Positions 1 through 7,849 of a DNA stretch of 64,000 nucleotides are shown here, one piece after another. The stretch is from the NCBI RefSeq assembly GCF_003129485.1, contig NZ_QFFG01000006.1, forward strand, positions 195,423-259,422, in the 5' to 3' direction. How positions within the stretch are numbered: the stretch's first letter is position 1; each line of letters starts with the position of its first letter. Made by a program: the position numbers and the translations under genes. The DNA is from Polaribacter aquimarinus (lineage in GTDB: Bacteria > Bacteroidota > Bacteroidia > Flavobacteriales > Flavobacteriaceae). The notes under the pieces are model-generated. The model made no database searches and was not told the DNA's origin. It was given only the letters and a program-made list of their open reading frames with translations.

Positions 1-314
1 GTTGGTCTAATTTTTTTGTTCAATTTCTGAATTTCAGAAACTCGCTTCTCTCAAACAGTCTGAAATTCTTCAGAATTTTCTCTTCAAAATTCACAACCAA
101 CTTTCGGTATGCCGTTGTAAGATTCTTAAACTATATTATTTTTGAGATTGCTAAATGTAAGTTGTTGGGTATGATTTCTTAGGCCGATTAATTAAGGTTA
201 AAATTATTCTATTTTGAGAGGAGTGATGTAATGTGACTCATGATTTAGGGGTATTGCATTCTTTTTTTTATTTATAAAAAAGTAACTACTTTTATAAAAC
301 TGACAATTCTCATA
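1..314. other. Non-coding left edge of the window
   Basis: No convincing coding region is visible. The only structure I see is a perfect 7-bp inverted repeat at 24-40 (TTTCTGA, 3-nt loop, TCAGAAA), followed by further TCTGAA/TTCAGA-type words up to about 85. It may be the tail of an upstream transcript or a decayed repeat. No function is assigned. Confidence 0.4.
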
Positions 315-343
315 TTTGAAATACAAAATAGCATTTACTTTTG
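315..343 (+). promoter_or_regulatory. Bacteroidota-type promoter for the DUF3360 gene
   Basis: TTTG at 315-318 is followed after 17 bp by TACTTTTG at 336-343, matching the Bacteroidota -33 (TTTG/TTG) and -7 (TAnnTTTG) elements. Transcription would begin around 348-350, giving a leader of about 30 nt before the ATG at 380. Confidence 0.7.
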
Positions 344-379
344 GCCTCGAAAACAAACAACATACGATACCCATAATTT

Positions 380-1834
380 ATGTCAAACAAAAAATCTAAC
401 CATTATAAAGAAAATCGAAAGAAATCTAGTGAATTTGATAAAAGAGAAGATTATTTAGAGCATGAGCTTCTGTCTATGAAGTTTAGACGTTGGAAAATTC
501 ATTTACCTTTTCGTGACTTTCATATCGAATTTGAAGATTTAGTTCCCGCTTTAGCGGCAACCATTGGAAAAGTAGTTATGGTTACCGCCATGGTGGCAGC
601 TTTTGCTGCACAATTTGGGTTATCCCCAGAATTTATAGCGGAAAATGTACGTTATGAACTCCTGATTGCTGGAGGGATTTTTGTCATTATTTTTTCTGCT
701 ATCCTAAATCCTAGAGCCAATTTAGCAGGTACACATGGACCTATGATTCCGCTGATTCCCATTATAGCCGCAGCTGGAGGGCACCCCTTGGCGTTGGGGA
801 TTTTGATTGGAGTTTTTGGACTCGTTTTAAGTATTACCAAAGGGGGGTCTAAATTAATGGCGCTTACGGGTATTGGGGTAAGAGGAGGACTTTTAATTTA
901 TTTGGGTGCAGTTGGTTTAATTAGTCAGATTTCAAAGTTTGAAACTTGGGCATCACAATCTAGTGCCACCACAGTTTCTTTTGTGGTTATAGCCATTACC
1001 ATTATTATTTATGCGTATTTGGCAAGAATTAAAAAAAGGTGGTTGGCGATTCCTTTGTGCTCGTTTATTGCAGGGGTAGTTTCTTACCTTATGGGTGTAC
1101 AGTTTGAGTTTACAACTGCTCCAGGATTGCCTCATATGAATCCATTTTGGTGGTGGGGAGAAAATACGGGATGGAATTTGGGCTGGCCAGATTTTGGTCA
1201 TTTTATAGCGGTAATCCCTTTTGCTATTCTAGCCGTAGCCATGTGGTCTCCAGATTATTTAGGTCACCGTGTTTTTCAAGAACTAAATTACCCCAAAAAA
1301 GCCAAAGATGTGTTGATGGATGTCGATGATACGATGACCGTTTCTTCTATTCGACAAGTAGTTGGTGCTTTTTTAGGTGGTGGAAATATTGCTTCTTCTT
1401 GGGGTACGTATATGATTCCGGCTGCTATAGCCAAAAGACCTATTCCTGGTGGAGCAATTTTAACAGCTATTCTGTGTGTATTGGCATCCATCTTTGGGTA
1501 TCCTATGGATTTAGCCATGTGGGAACCTGTGTTGAGAGTCGCTTTAATTGTAGGGGTGTTTTTACCGTTATTGGAAGCAGGTATGCAAATGGTACAAAAA
1601 CAAAACGATTCGTTAAGTGCAGGGACTTGTATTTTTGCCTGTGCTTTTGTAAATCCAGTATTTGGTTGGGCATTAACCATGTTACTAGATAATATGGGAT
1701 TAATTGGCGATCGTGAACGTGCGAAGTCTTTAAGTTTAAAAGAACGTTTGATTATTCCGGGAGTTATGTTTATTATTTGTGTAGTGTCTCTAGCTTTAGT
1801 AGGGCAATTACCTGGTATTCCTGGAATGTTTTAG
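380..1834 (+). CDS. DUF3360-family multi-pass membrane protein
   Basis: A 484-residue inner-membrane protein with a charged cytoplasmic N-terminus of about 45 residues and then roughly ten or more hydrophobic segments. The N-terminal signature (residues 17-64: SEFD.REDYLEHEL, then LPFRDFHIE and PALAATIGK) is what I remember of the DUF3360 family of putative transporters. The motif around residues 110-125 (NPRANLAGTHGPMIP) resembles the substrate-binding region of SulP/NCS2-type anion or nucleobase permeases, so a transport role is inferred. The substrate is unknown. The gene is monocistronic, with its own promoter at 315-343 and a terminator just downstream. The ATG at 380 follows the promoter closely and no earlier start fits. 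Confidence 0.75.
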   Translation: MSNKKSNHYKENRKKSSEFDKREDYLEHELLSMKFRRWKIHLPFRDFHIEFEDLVPALAATIGKVVMVTAMVAAFAAQFGLSPEFIAENVRYELLIAGGIFVIIFSAILNPRANLAGTHGPMIPLIPIIAAAGGHPLALGILIGVFGLVLSITKGGSKLMALTGIGVRGGLLIYLGAVGLISQISKFETWASQSSATTVSFVVIAITIIIYAYLARIKKRWLAIPLCSFIAGVVSYLMGVQFEFTTAPGLPHMNPFWWWGENTGWNLGWPDFGHFIAVIPFAILAVAMWSPDYLGHRVFQELNYPKKAKDVLMDVDDTMTVSSIRQVVGAFLGGGNIASSWGTYMIPAAIAKRPIPGGAILTAILCVLASIFGYPMDLAMWEPVLRVALIVGVFLPLLEAGMQMVQKQNDSLSAGTCIFACAFVNPVFGWALTMLLDNMGLIGDRERAKSLSLKERLIIPGVMFIICVVSLALVGQLPGIPGMF

Positions 1835-1863
1835 TGTAATTGGTTATATTAGTCATTATTGTT

Positions 1864-1894
1864 AAAAGCAACTTCGAAAGGGGTTGCTTTTTTT
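1864..1894 (+). terminator. Intrinsic terminator after the DUF3360 gene
   Basis: A 9-bp stem pairs AAAAGCAAC (1864-1872) with GTTGCTTTT (1883-1891) and runs directly into a T tract. It lies 30 nt beyond the DUF3360 stop codon. Confidence 0.8.
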
Positions 1895-1909
1895 GGTTTT
1901 TGTTTTGGA

Positions 1910-1934
1910 ATTGCTTCGCGGGCTCGCAATGACG
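1910..1934 (+). repeat. Dispersed repeat, single unit
   Basis: The unit begins ATTGCTTCGC and ends CTCGCAATGACG. It is the same unit that occurs four times at 7800-8021 around the start of hsdS. It is non-coding here, in the 369-bp gap between the DUF3360 gene and the next gene. The rest of that gap (1935-2203) shows no supported gene. Confidence 0.6.
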
Positions 1935-2203
1935 TATTAATAATATACAAGATTACTTGACTAAGGTTGATAATGATGAGGGTTATACTGTGGTTTAAAA
2001 AACGGGTATTTATACTTGTTTTTAAAATGATTTTCATTTCTATATTTGATTTTACAAATTGCTATATTTCTTTCTTATACCTTACCTAATATCATTTGGC
2101 CAATGATTAATTCGTGTTTGTATGCTATGCAAACCTATTTATCAATCAGATTGTTTTTTAATGTGTTTTGCATTTTTAAAAGCAGTCATAAAACCTATAT
2201 ATT

Positions 2204-3004
2204 ATGGCTAAACAAAAAGGCTTTATTAAATTAAAGGGTTCTTTAGGAGGGTTGACTTTCTATGAAACACAAGGAAAAGATATTGTGAGAACCACAGGAG
2301 GAGTAGATAAAAGTAGAATTGAGAACGATCCAAATTTTAAAAGGACGCGTGAAAACATGTCGGAATTTGGGGCATCTGCTACGGTAGGAAAAGCCTTACG
2401 GCAAGGGTTTGGTTCTATTATTAAGAACATTAAGGACAGTAGTATTACTGGACGATTGACCGGTGTTATGAAACGTTTAAATTCTTTGGGGTCTGGCACT
2501 CGTGGACAACGTGTGTTTAATATCTTAACAAACAAAATTATTTTAGAAGGTTTTGAATTCAATATTAAAGTGCCTTTCACTACTATATTTTACCCTGAAT
2601 ATACCGCTCCAACTTTAGACAGCAATCGTAGTATTGCTACTTGGGTTGTGCCCGACTTTAATACTTCTAATTATTTGCGAGCACCAGAAGGAGCTACCCA
2701 TTTTAAATTGGTACTTGTTTCAACTATTTTAAGCAATTATGAATATGTACCTGATTTGAAAAAGTATGAGCCCGTTGTACCTGCAGACAATATTGTTAAC
2801 GGTATTACTTATAGTGCAGCGATTCCTATTGGTGGGGCAGTAGGGGCAGATACTACCTTATCTGTAGATTTAGGATTTTCTTCGGTTTTACCGGTTACTG
2901 TTGCCAATGTTGTTGCCACGGGTATTTTGTTTTATCAACAAATTAATAGTGAATTATATGAGTTGTCGAGTAGTAATGCTATGCGTATTAGTACTATTGG
3001 CTAA
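2204..3004 (+). CDS. Hypothetical protein, isolated single gene
   Basis: I do not recognise a characterised family for this 266-residue protein. It has no signal peptide or membrane segment. The N-terminal 100 residues are basic and glycine-rich (start MAKQKGFIKLKGSLGGLTFY; GASATVGKALRQGF near residue 57; GSGTRGQR near 96). The C-terminal half alternates hydrophobic and polar residues, suggesting beta structure. The basic, Gly/Arg-rich first half followed by a beta-rich half vaguely recalls phage or capsid-like proteins, but nothing else around it is phage-derived. It stands alone between two intrinsic terminators with more than 350 bp of non-coding DNA on each side. The ATG at 2204 is the first start in frame. 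Confidence 0.6.
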   Translation: MAKQKGFIKLKGSLGGLTFYETQGKDIVRTTGGVDKSRIENDPNFKRTRENMSEFGASATVGKALRQGFGSIIKNIKDSSITGRLTGVMKRLNSLGSGTRGQRVFNILTNKIILEGFEFNIKVPFTTIFYPEYTAPTLDSNRSIATWVVPDFNTSNYLRAPEGATHFKLVLVSTILSNYEYVPDLKKYEPVVPADNIVNGITYSAAIPIGGAVGADTTLSVDLGFSSVLPVTVANVVATGILFYQQINSELYELSSSNAMRISTIG

Positions 3005-3064
3005 TAAACTTGTCTGTGATAGACAAAACGCATAAGGTTTTAAGAAGCCTTATATAGCGATTGT

Positions 3065-3097
3065 AGAGGCAACCTTTAAAAGGGTTGTCTCTTTTTT
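3065..3097 (+). terminator. Intrinsic terminator after the 2204-3004 gene
   Basis: The stem pairs AGAGGCAACC (3065-3074) with GGGTTGTCTCT (3082-3092) with one G-T pair, and is followed by six T residues. It lies about 60 nt after the stop codon. Confidence 0.75.
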
Positions 3098-3131
3098 GGC
3101 TTTATAGTAAAAGTAAAAAACGTATGATGAA

Positions 3132-3157
3132 ATTGCTTCAATACATACGTAATGACA
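3132..3157 (+). repeat. Degenerate copy of the dispersed repeat
   Basis: ATTGCTTCA at 3132-3140 and GTAATGACA at 3149-3157 keep both ends of the repeat seen at 1910-1934 and 7800-8021, while the middle has diverged. The rest of the 413-bp gap (3005-3418) holds only the terminator and the promoter box listed separately. Confidence 0.4.
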
Positions 3158-3388
3158 GATTTGTTGAATCTTATAAATCTGATGAAGTAGAAAGAATCCT
3201 AAAAATAGTATGTCTTAGTACTACATGTGTTAATACTCTAGTTGTTTAAGAGTGAGGTTTCTCGTCGTTTCTTTGTTAGGATGATAACGTAGTTTGATTA
3301 TTGGTTTTTAATTTATAACGTTTAGTGTTGAATGTTGATTTCTTTAGAAATACCTATTTGTAGGGAATTTATAGTAGAAATATACCTA

Positions 3389-3396
3389 TAAATTTG
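3389..3396 (+). promoter_or_regulatory. Predicted -7 box upstream of the 3419 gene
   Basis: TAAATTTG matches TAnnTTTG and lies 22 nt before the ATG at 3419. No TTG lies at the usual 17-19 bp spacing, so only the -7 element is supported. Confidence 0.45.
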
Positions 3397-3418
3397 AAAA
3401 AAATATAAATTTAATATC

Positions 3419-4897
3419 ATGAAAACTAGATTATTAACATTTGCTTTAGTGTTAACATGCGTTATTAAAACTTTAGGACAAGAAGACTTTAGAACAATTA
3501 TTAATAGCCCTGTTGTAAAAAATAAAATAAAATTTAATGTTTTAAATGATCAATTAGAATTTTCTTTAGATGATGACACATATAAACCTTTACCAAAAAG
3601 TTTAAAACTACAAGGAAAAAGTAATAGTATTATTCTTAATTCTACATTTATTAACCCTTTAAAATATAAAATATCTTTAGAATACAAGCAAATAAATGAT
3701 GAGTTAGAGGTAGCTGCGACAGAATACTTATCTCAAATAAGTACAACTTTATTATCTATAGGAACAACTAGTTCTGGTTCAATTATGTCAGGTGGTAGAA
3801 CAAGTGGGGCTACTATAAAGCCTGTGAATGTCACCCTAAAAAACAAACACATGATAGAATTATTTTCTTTCTTATATAGCTTTAACAATGATTTTTTTAT
3901 TGACGAACCTGTACATGATAAGTTGTTAAATGCCATGAAAAGGATTAATAATACAGGAGAAAAAACTGCAATAGATTATTATAATATGATGTTTGTTAAC
4001 CTTTGGAAAATGAAAAGCTATGAAAGTATGGATAACACTTTTGAAACCAATAAAAATTTAAAAAGTAAGATAGATAGTATCTTGAAATCTAAAAAAGATA
4101 GTATAGCAAATTTAAAATCGGAATTTGAGGCCTTTAAATTTAATAATTTCATTGCTGATGAGGTTCAAAAATCAAATGTATATGGTATTATAGGAACAAA
4201 AATTAAAAACGTCGAAGACGACTTTACTAGTTTTGAAAAAACTATTGGAGAACTTAAGGTAAAATACGAGAAGATGAGTTCTAAGTTTGAAGAAATTATT
4301 AAAAATACATACAAAGAAAAGGAAAAAGAAACAAGAATAGGAAATATTGCTTTTGAAAAAGGTAAGGTTAATGAAACAACTGTTTATATAACTTATTATG
4401 ATTTTGATACCAAGACAAAATCATTAAAAGAAAAAGAAAAAAAACAATATGTTATTCAATTAAGAAAATACAAAAAGTTCATTCCAGTTGTATCTAGTGG
4501 AATATTGTATACAGATGTAAGTTTTAAAACTTTTGGTACAGCAACTAATGCTATGGGTGAGACCATTATTGAAGAAGGGAATTCTGTAGAGAATGAAATA
4601 GCTATTGGAGCTTATTTGAATTTTTATCTAAATAATGGTTGGAACACACCGCTGTTTTTTCAATTGGGTATTGGACCTTCTAAAGAAAGACCTTTACTTT
4701 TTGGCGGTATCGGAGTAAATTTAGCTTCAAAATTAAGCTTTTCAACAGGTTTAATATATACATGGCAACCTAATTTAACCGAATTAAAAGTTGGGGATGT
4801 AGTTACTGGAACAACAGCTATTGATAATGATATACAATATCGTTTTGCAAACAAGCCTAACTTTTATATTGGCTTAACATATAATTTAACCAAATAA
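3419..4897 (+). CDS. Secreted protein with coiled-coil middle and barrel-like C-terminus
   Basis: A 492-residue protein with a Sec signal peptide (hydrophobic core residues 5-18, cleavage probably near LGQ, residues 19-21). Residues about 200-300 are rich in Lys, Glu, Ser and Leu and look coiled-coil. The last 140 residues alternate as amphipathic strands with aromatic belts (FFQLGIGPS, LSFSTGLIYTW, FYIGLTYNLTK) and end near an aromatic/Lys terminus, as outer-membrane barrel domains do. I do not recognise the family. It is followed after 2 nt by the M43 metalloprotease gene, so the two are surely co-transcribed. I infer an envelope protein working with, or processed by, that protease; this is not shown. 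Confidence 0.6.
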   Translation: MKTRLLTFALVLTCVIKTLGQEDFRTIINSPVVKNKIKFNVLNDQLEFSLDDDTYKPLPKSLKLQGKSNSIILNSTFINPLKYKISLEYKQINDELEVAATEYLSQISTTLLSIGTTSSGSIMSGGRTSGATIKPVNVTLKNKHMIELFSFLYSFNNDFFIDEPVHDKLLNAMKRINNTGEKTAIDYYNMMFVNLWKMKSYESMDNTFETNKNLKSKIDSILKSKKDSIANLKSEFEAFKFNNFIADEVQKSNVYGIIGTKIKNVEDDFTSFEKTIGELKVKYEKMSSKFEEIIKNTYKEKEKETRIGNIAFEKGKVNETTVYITYYDFDTKTKSLKEKEKKQYVIQLRKYKKFIPVVSSGILYTDVSFKTFGTATNAMGETIIEEGNSVENEIAIGAYLNFYLNNGWNTPLFFQLGIGPSKERPLLFGGIGVNLASKLSFSTGLIYTWQPNLTELKVGDVVTGTTAIDNDIQYRFANKPNFYIGLTYNLTK

Positions 4898-4899
4898 TT

Positions 4900-6021
4900 A
4901 TGAAAAACCTAAGCTATATTTTAGTATTTATTTTGTTTATAAGTTGTGAAAAATCTATAGATGTCGAAAACTTTAATGATTTTAAAAAATCACTTGATAC
5001 AATTACCAGCAAATCAACAAAAAGTTTTAATATAACACAACCTTCTTTATACGAAAAAACTGAAGATTACTTTGGAAAATTAAGCCAAAATAAAATAAAA
5101 AAGATATTACTTTCTGAAATTGAAACATTGAATTTAAATAATGATATAAAAGTTTCTAGTTCGTCAATGGCCATTTTAAAAGATACTACTCTGTTTCCTA
5201 TTCGTAAGTGCGGAAGTTACGATACAGCAGATTCTACTGTTGCTAAATATTTTTCAAATGATAAAATGCTTATGCCACAGTTATTAACAGAGGTTTTTGA
5301 TATTCCAATTAATTTTTACATTATCAAGAAAAGTAATAGAGAACCCGATATAGACTCTTCAGTTTTAAATGAACAAATATCAATACTTAACAATGCTTTT
5401 GCCTACATAAACATACGTTTTTCAATAAGAAAAATAGTATACAAGGTTCATAAAAACTGGTATTTAGCCTTTAGCTCTAAAAAAATTAAAGATCGAAAAT
5501 ATAATAATTATTATAATCATATGATTAAAAACATAGACTTTAATAAATCACAATTAAATGTAATTATTAATGGTTGTGAATTACTTGGACAAGCATCATT
5601 TCCATTTGATAACACATACAAAACCAAAAAAGATAATATTATAATAGTAAAAAAAACGTTACCAGGTTTAAATGATTCTTTTACAGGAGATACTTTAGTT
5701 CATGAAATGGGTCATTTTTTTGGATTATATCATACATTTCATAATACCATTAATTGTACTTGTAAAGATGAAAATAATAATTTCTGTGTAGCAGGTGATT
5801 TAGTTTCTGATACTCCTCCTCAAAATTATTGTTGCTTTGATGGGTGTGATACAACAATAAAATCTTGTGATGGTATTACTACTATAGACGTTAAAAACTT
5901 TATGGGGTATAATCCAGACAATTGTATGGACCATTTTACGGAAGGACAATATATTAGAATGGAAAAATTTCTTTATAAGAAAAGATTGTATTTGGTTGAG
6001 CAAAATTTATTTAATCTTTAG
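4900..6021 (+). CDS. M43-family (pappalysin-like) zinc metalloprotease lipoprotein
   Basis: A 373-residue lipoprotein with a short signal ending in the lipobox FISC (Cys at residue 16). The zinc site HEMGHFFGLYH starts at about residue 268 and fits the metzincin HExxHxxGxxH pattern. Downstream come the GD..SDTP stretch, paired cysteines and the Met-turn NFMGY near residue 333, followed by FTEGQYIRM near the end, all as in peptidase family M43. Such enzymes cleave extracellular or surface proteins after lipid anchoring. It is the second gene of a pair with the 3419-4897 protein (2-nt gap) and is closed by a terminator at 6039-6066. Family assignment is confident; the substrate is unknown. Confidence 0.85.
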   Translation: MKNLSYILVFILFISCEKSIDVENFNDFKKSLDTITSKSTKSFNITQPSLYEKTEDYFGKLSQNKIKKILLSEIETLNLNNDIKVSSSSMAILKDTTLFPIRKCGSYDTADSTVAKYFSNDKMLMPQLLTEVFDIPINFYIIKKSNREPDIDSSVLNEQISILNNAFAYINIRFSIRKIVYKVHKNWYLAFSSKKIKDRKYNNYYNHMIKNIDFNKSQLNVIINGCELLGQASFPFDNTYKTKKDNIIIVKKTLPGLNDSFTGDTLVHEMGHFFGLYHTFHNTINCTCKDENNNFCVAGDLVSDTPPQNYCCFDGCDTTIKSCDGITTIDVKNFMGYNPDNCMDHFTEGQYIRMEKFLYKKRLYLVEQNLFNL

Positions 6022-6038
6022 ATTCAAATTTTAAAGAT

Positions 6039-6066
6039 AAAAAGCAACTTTTCAGTTGCTTTTTTT
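6039..6066 (+). terminator. Intrinsic terminator after the M43 peptidase gene
   Basis: AAAAAGCAAC (6039-6048) pairs with GTTGCTTTTT (6055-6064) around a 6-nt loop and merges into T residues. It lies 18 nt after the stop codon. Confidence 0.8.
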
Positions 6067-6238
6067 ACGCCTAAATTTATTTAAAAGTAGAAATTTTTGT
6101 TATATCCTTTAAATTCTCTTAGTTGCAAAAAATCTATTCATTTAGTTGTTTGTTAGTTCTTATATTTTTTCTAATTTTAAAGAAAACAAATTGCTATTAT
6201 TTATGAACCCTATTTCATACAAATTTACACACATTTAA

Positions 6239-7798
6239 ATGTCAGAAAACCAACTACAATTGCATCAAACTTTATGGAATATTGCCAACGATTTACGTGG
6301 TAATATGGATGCTGATGATTTTAGAGATTATATACTAGGCTTTATATTTTATAAATATTTAAGTAAAAAAATGGGCTTGCATGCCAATGCTATTTTACAA
6401 CCCGATGGTTTAACTTATGATGATGTATTGGGTCATGAACAAGAAGCATTGTTATTACAAGAAATTAAATTTTCTTCTTTAGATGCTTTGGGGTATTTCT
6501 TGCATCCATCAGAATTGTTTGATGAACTCGCTAAAAGAGGAAACTCTGGGGGAACAAATAAATTCATTTTAGAAGATTTACAAAAAGTGTTGACCAACAT
6601 TGAGCAAAGTACAATGGGTAGTGAATCTGAAGATGATTTTGGAAACCTTTTTGAAGATTTAGATTTAACCAGTAGTAAACTAGGTAAAACAGAAGAAGCA
6701 AAAAACGAACTCATTGTAAAAGTACTCGTGCATTTACAAGGCATTGACTTTGACTTAGAAAACGATGAAAACGATTTGTTAGGTGATGCTTACGAATATT
6801 TAATTGGTCAGTTTGCATCTGGAGCAGGTAAGAAGGCAGGAGAGTTTTACACACCACAACAAGTATCAAAAATATTAGCACAATTGGTTACTACTAACAA
6901 AGAGCGATTAAAATCGGTGTACGACCCCACTTGTGGTTCTGGTTCTTTACTGTTAAGAGTTGCCAAAGAAGTAAAAGAAGTAGGTGCTTTTTATGGGCAA
7001 GAAAGCAACCCAACCACCTACAACTTGTGTAGAATGAATATGATTATGCACGATGTACATTATAAAAAATTCGATATTTATAACGAAGATACCCTCGTAA
7101 ATCCATCACCAAAACATATAGACAAACGTTTTGAAGCCATTGTTGCAAATCCGCCATTTTCTGCAAAATGGAATCCAGATAGTATTATTAGCGACGAACG
7201 TTTTTCGCCTTATGGAAAAATGGCTCCTAAAAGTAAAGCCGATTTTGCCTTTGTACAACATATGATTCATCAATTAGATGATACTGGAACCATGGCTTGT
7301 GTATTGCCTCATGGAGTGTTGTTTAGAGGTGCAGCAGAAGGACATATTCGTAAATATTTAATTGAAGATAAAAACCAATTAGATGCTGTTATTGGTTTGC
7401 CAGCAAATATTTTTTATGGCACAAGCATACCTACTTGTATTTTGGTATTACAAAAAAACAGACCTACAACAGACATTTTATTTATTGATGCCAGCAACGA
7501 TTTCGAAAAAGTAAAAACACAAAATGTGTTGACAGATGCACATTTGGCAAACATTGTAGCAACCTACAGAAACAGACAAACCAAAGACAAATACAGTTAT
7601 GTTGCTAGTTTAGCAGAAGTACAAGAAAACGATTACAATTTAAACATACCACGTTATGTAGATACTTTTGAAGAAGAAGAGGACGTAGACCTTTTAGGTA
7701 TCTCAGCAGACTTAAAAGCATTAGAAAAAGATATGGCAGCAACAGACAAAACCATTGCAGATTTCTGTAAAGAATTAAATATTGAAACTCCTTTTTAA
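6239..7798 (+). CDS. hsdM: Type I restriction-modification system, DNA methyltransferase subunit (HsdM)
   Basis: A 519-residue N6-adenine methyltransferase. The N-terminal helical domain (LWNIANDLRGNMDADDFRDY) is the HsdM N domain. The SAM-binding motif DPTCGSGSLLLR lies near residue 229 and the catalytic motif NPPF at residues 304-307. With HsdS it forms the modification enzyme, and with HsdR the restriction complex. The length is normal for the family. The start at 6239 gives the expected beginning (MSENQLQLHQTLW). It leads a four-gene operon and ends just before a repeat-filled 51-bp gap to hsdS. I see no convincing promoter in the 217-bp gap upstream. Confidence 0.95.
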   Translation: MSENQLQLHQTLWNIANDLRGNMDADDFRDYILGFIFYKYLSKKMGLHANAILQPDGLTYDDVLGHEQEALLLQEIKFSSLDALGYFLHPSELFDELAKRGNSGGTNKFILEDLQKVLTNIEQSTMGSESEDDFGNLFEDLDLTSSKLGKTEEAKNELIVKVLVHLQGIDFDLENDENDLLGDAYEYLIGQFASGAGKKAGEFYTPQQVSKILAQLVTTNKERLKSVYDPTCGSGSLLLRVAKEVKEVGAFYGQESNPTTYNLCRMNMIMHDVHYKKFDIYNEDTLVNPSPKHIDKRFEAIVANPPFSAKWNPDSIISDERFSPYGKMAPKSKADFAFVQHMIHQLDDTGTMACVLPHGVLFRGAAEGHIRKYLIEDKNQLDAVIGLPANIFYGTSIPTCILVLQKNRPTTDILFIDASNDFEKVKTQNVLTDAHLANIVATYRNRQTKDKYSYVASLAEVQENDYNLNIPRYVDTFEEEEDVDLLGISADLKALEKDMAATDKTIADFCKELNIETPF

Positions 7799-7799
7799 C

Positions 7800-7828
7800 C
7801 GTCATTGCGAACGTAGTGAAGCAATCTG
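7800..7828 (-). repeat. Dispersed repeat unit in the hsdM-hsdS gap
   Basis: It begins CGTCATTGCGA and ends GAAGCAATCTG, the reverse complement of the unit at 1910-1934. It starts 1 nt after the hsdM stop and lies inverted to the next copy (7894-7918). In mRNA the two could pair over about 25 bp and put the hsdS start codon (7850) in the loop. Confidence 0.8.
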
Positions 7829-7849
7829 TTAATTAAACTAACAAATTAA

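Noticed and set aside
1288-1680. A 130-codon open frame on the minus strand
   Set aside because: It is antisense to the DUF3360 gene, with no promoter, motif or plausible composition.
2046-2234. A 62-codon frame before the 2204 gene
   Set aside because: It overlaps the clearly better start of the next gene, lacks a recognisable motif and is Leu/Ile/Tyr-rich as random AT-rich DNA gives.
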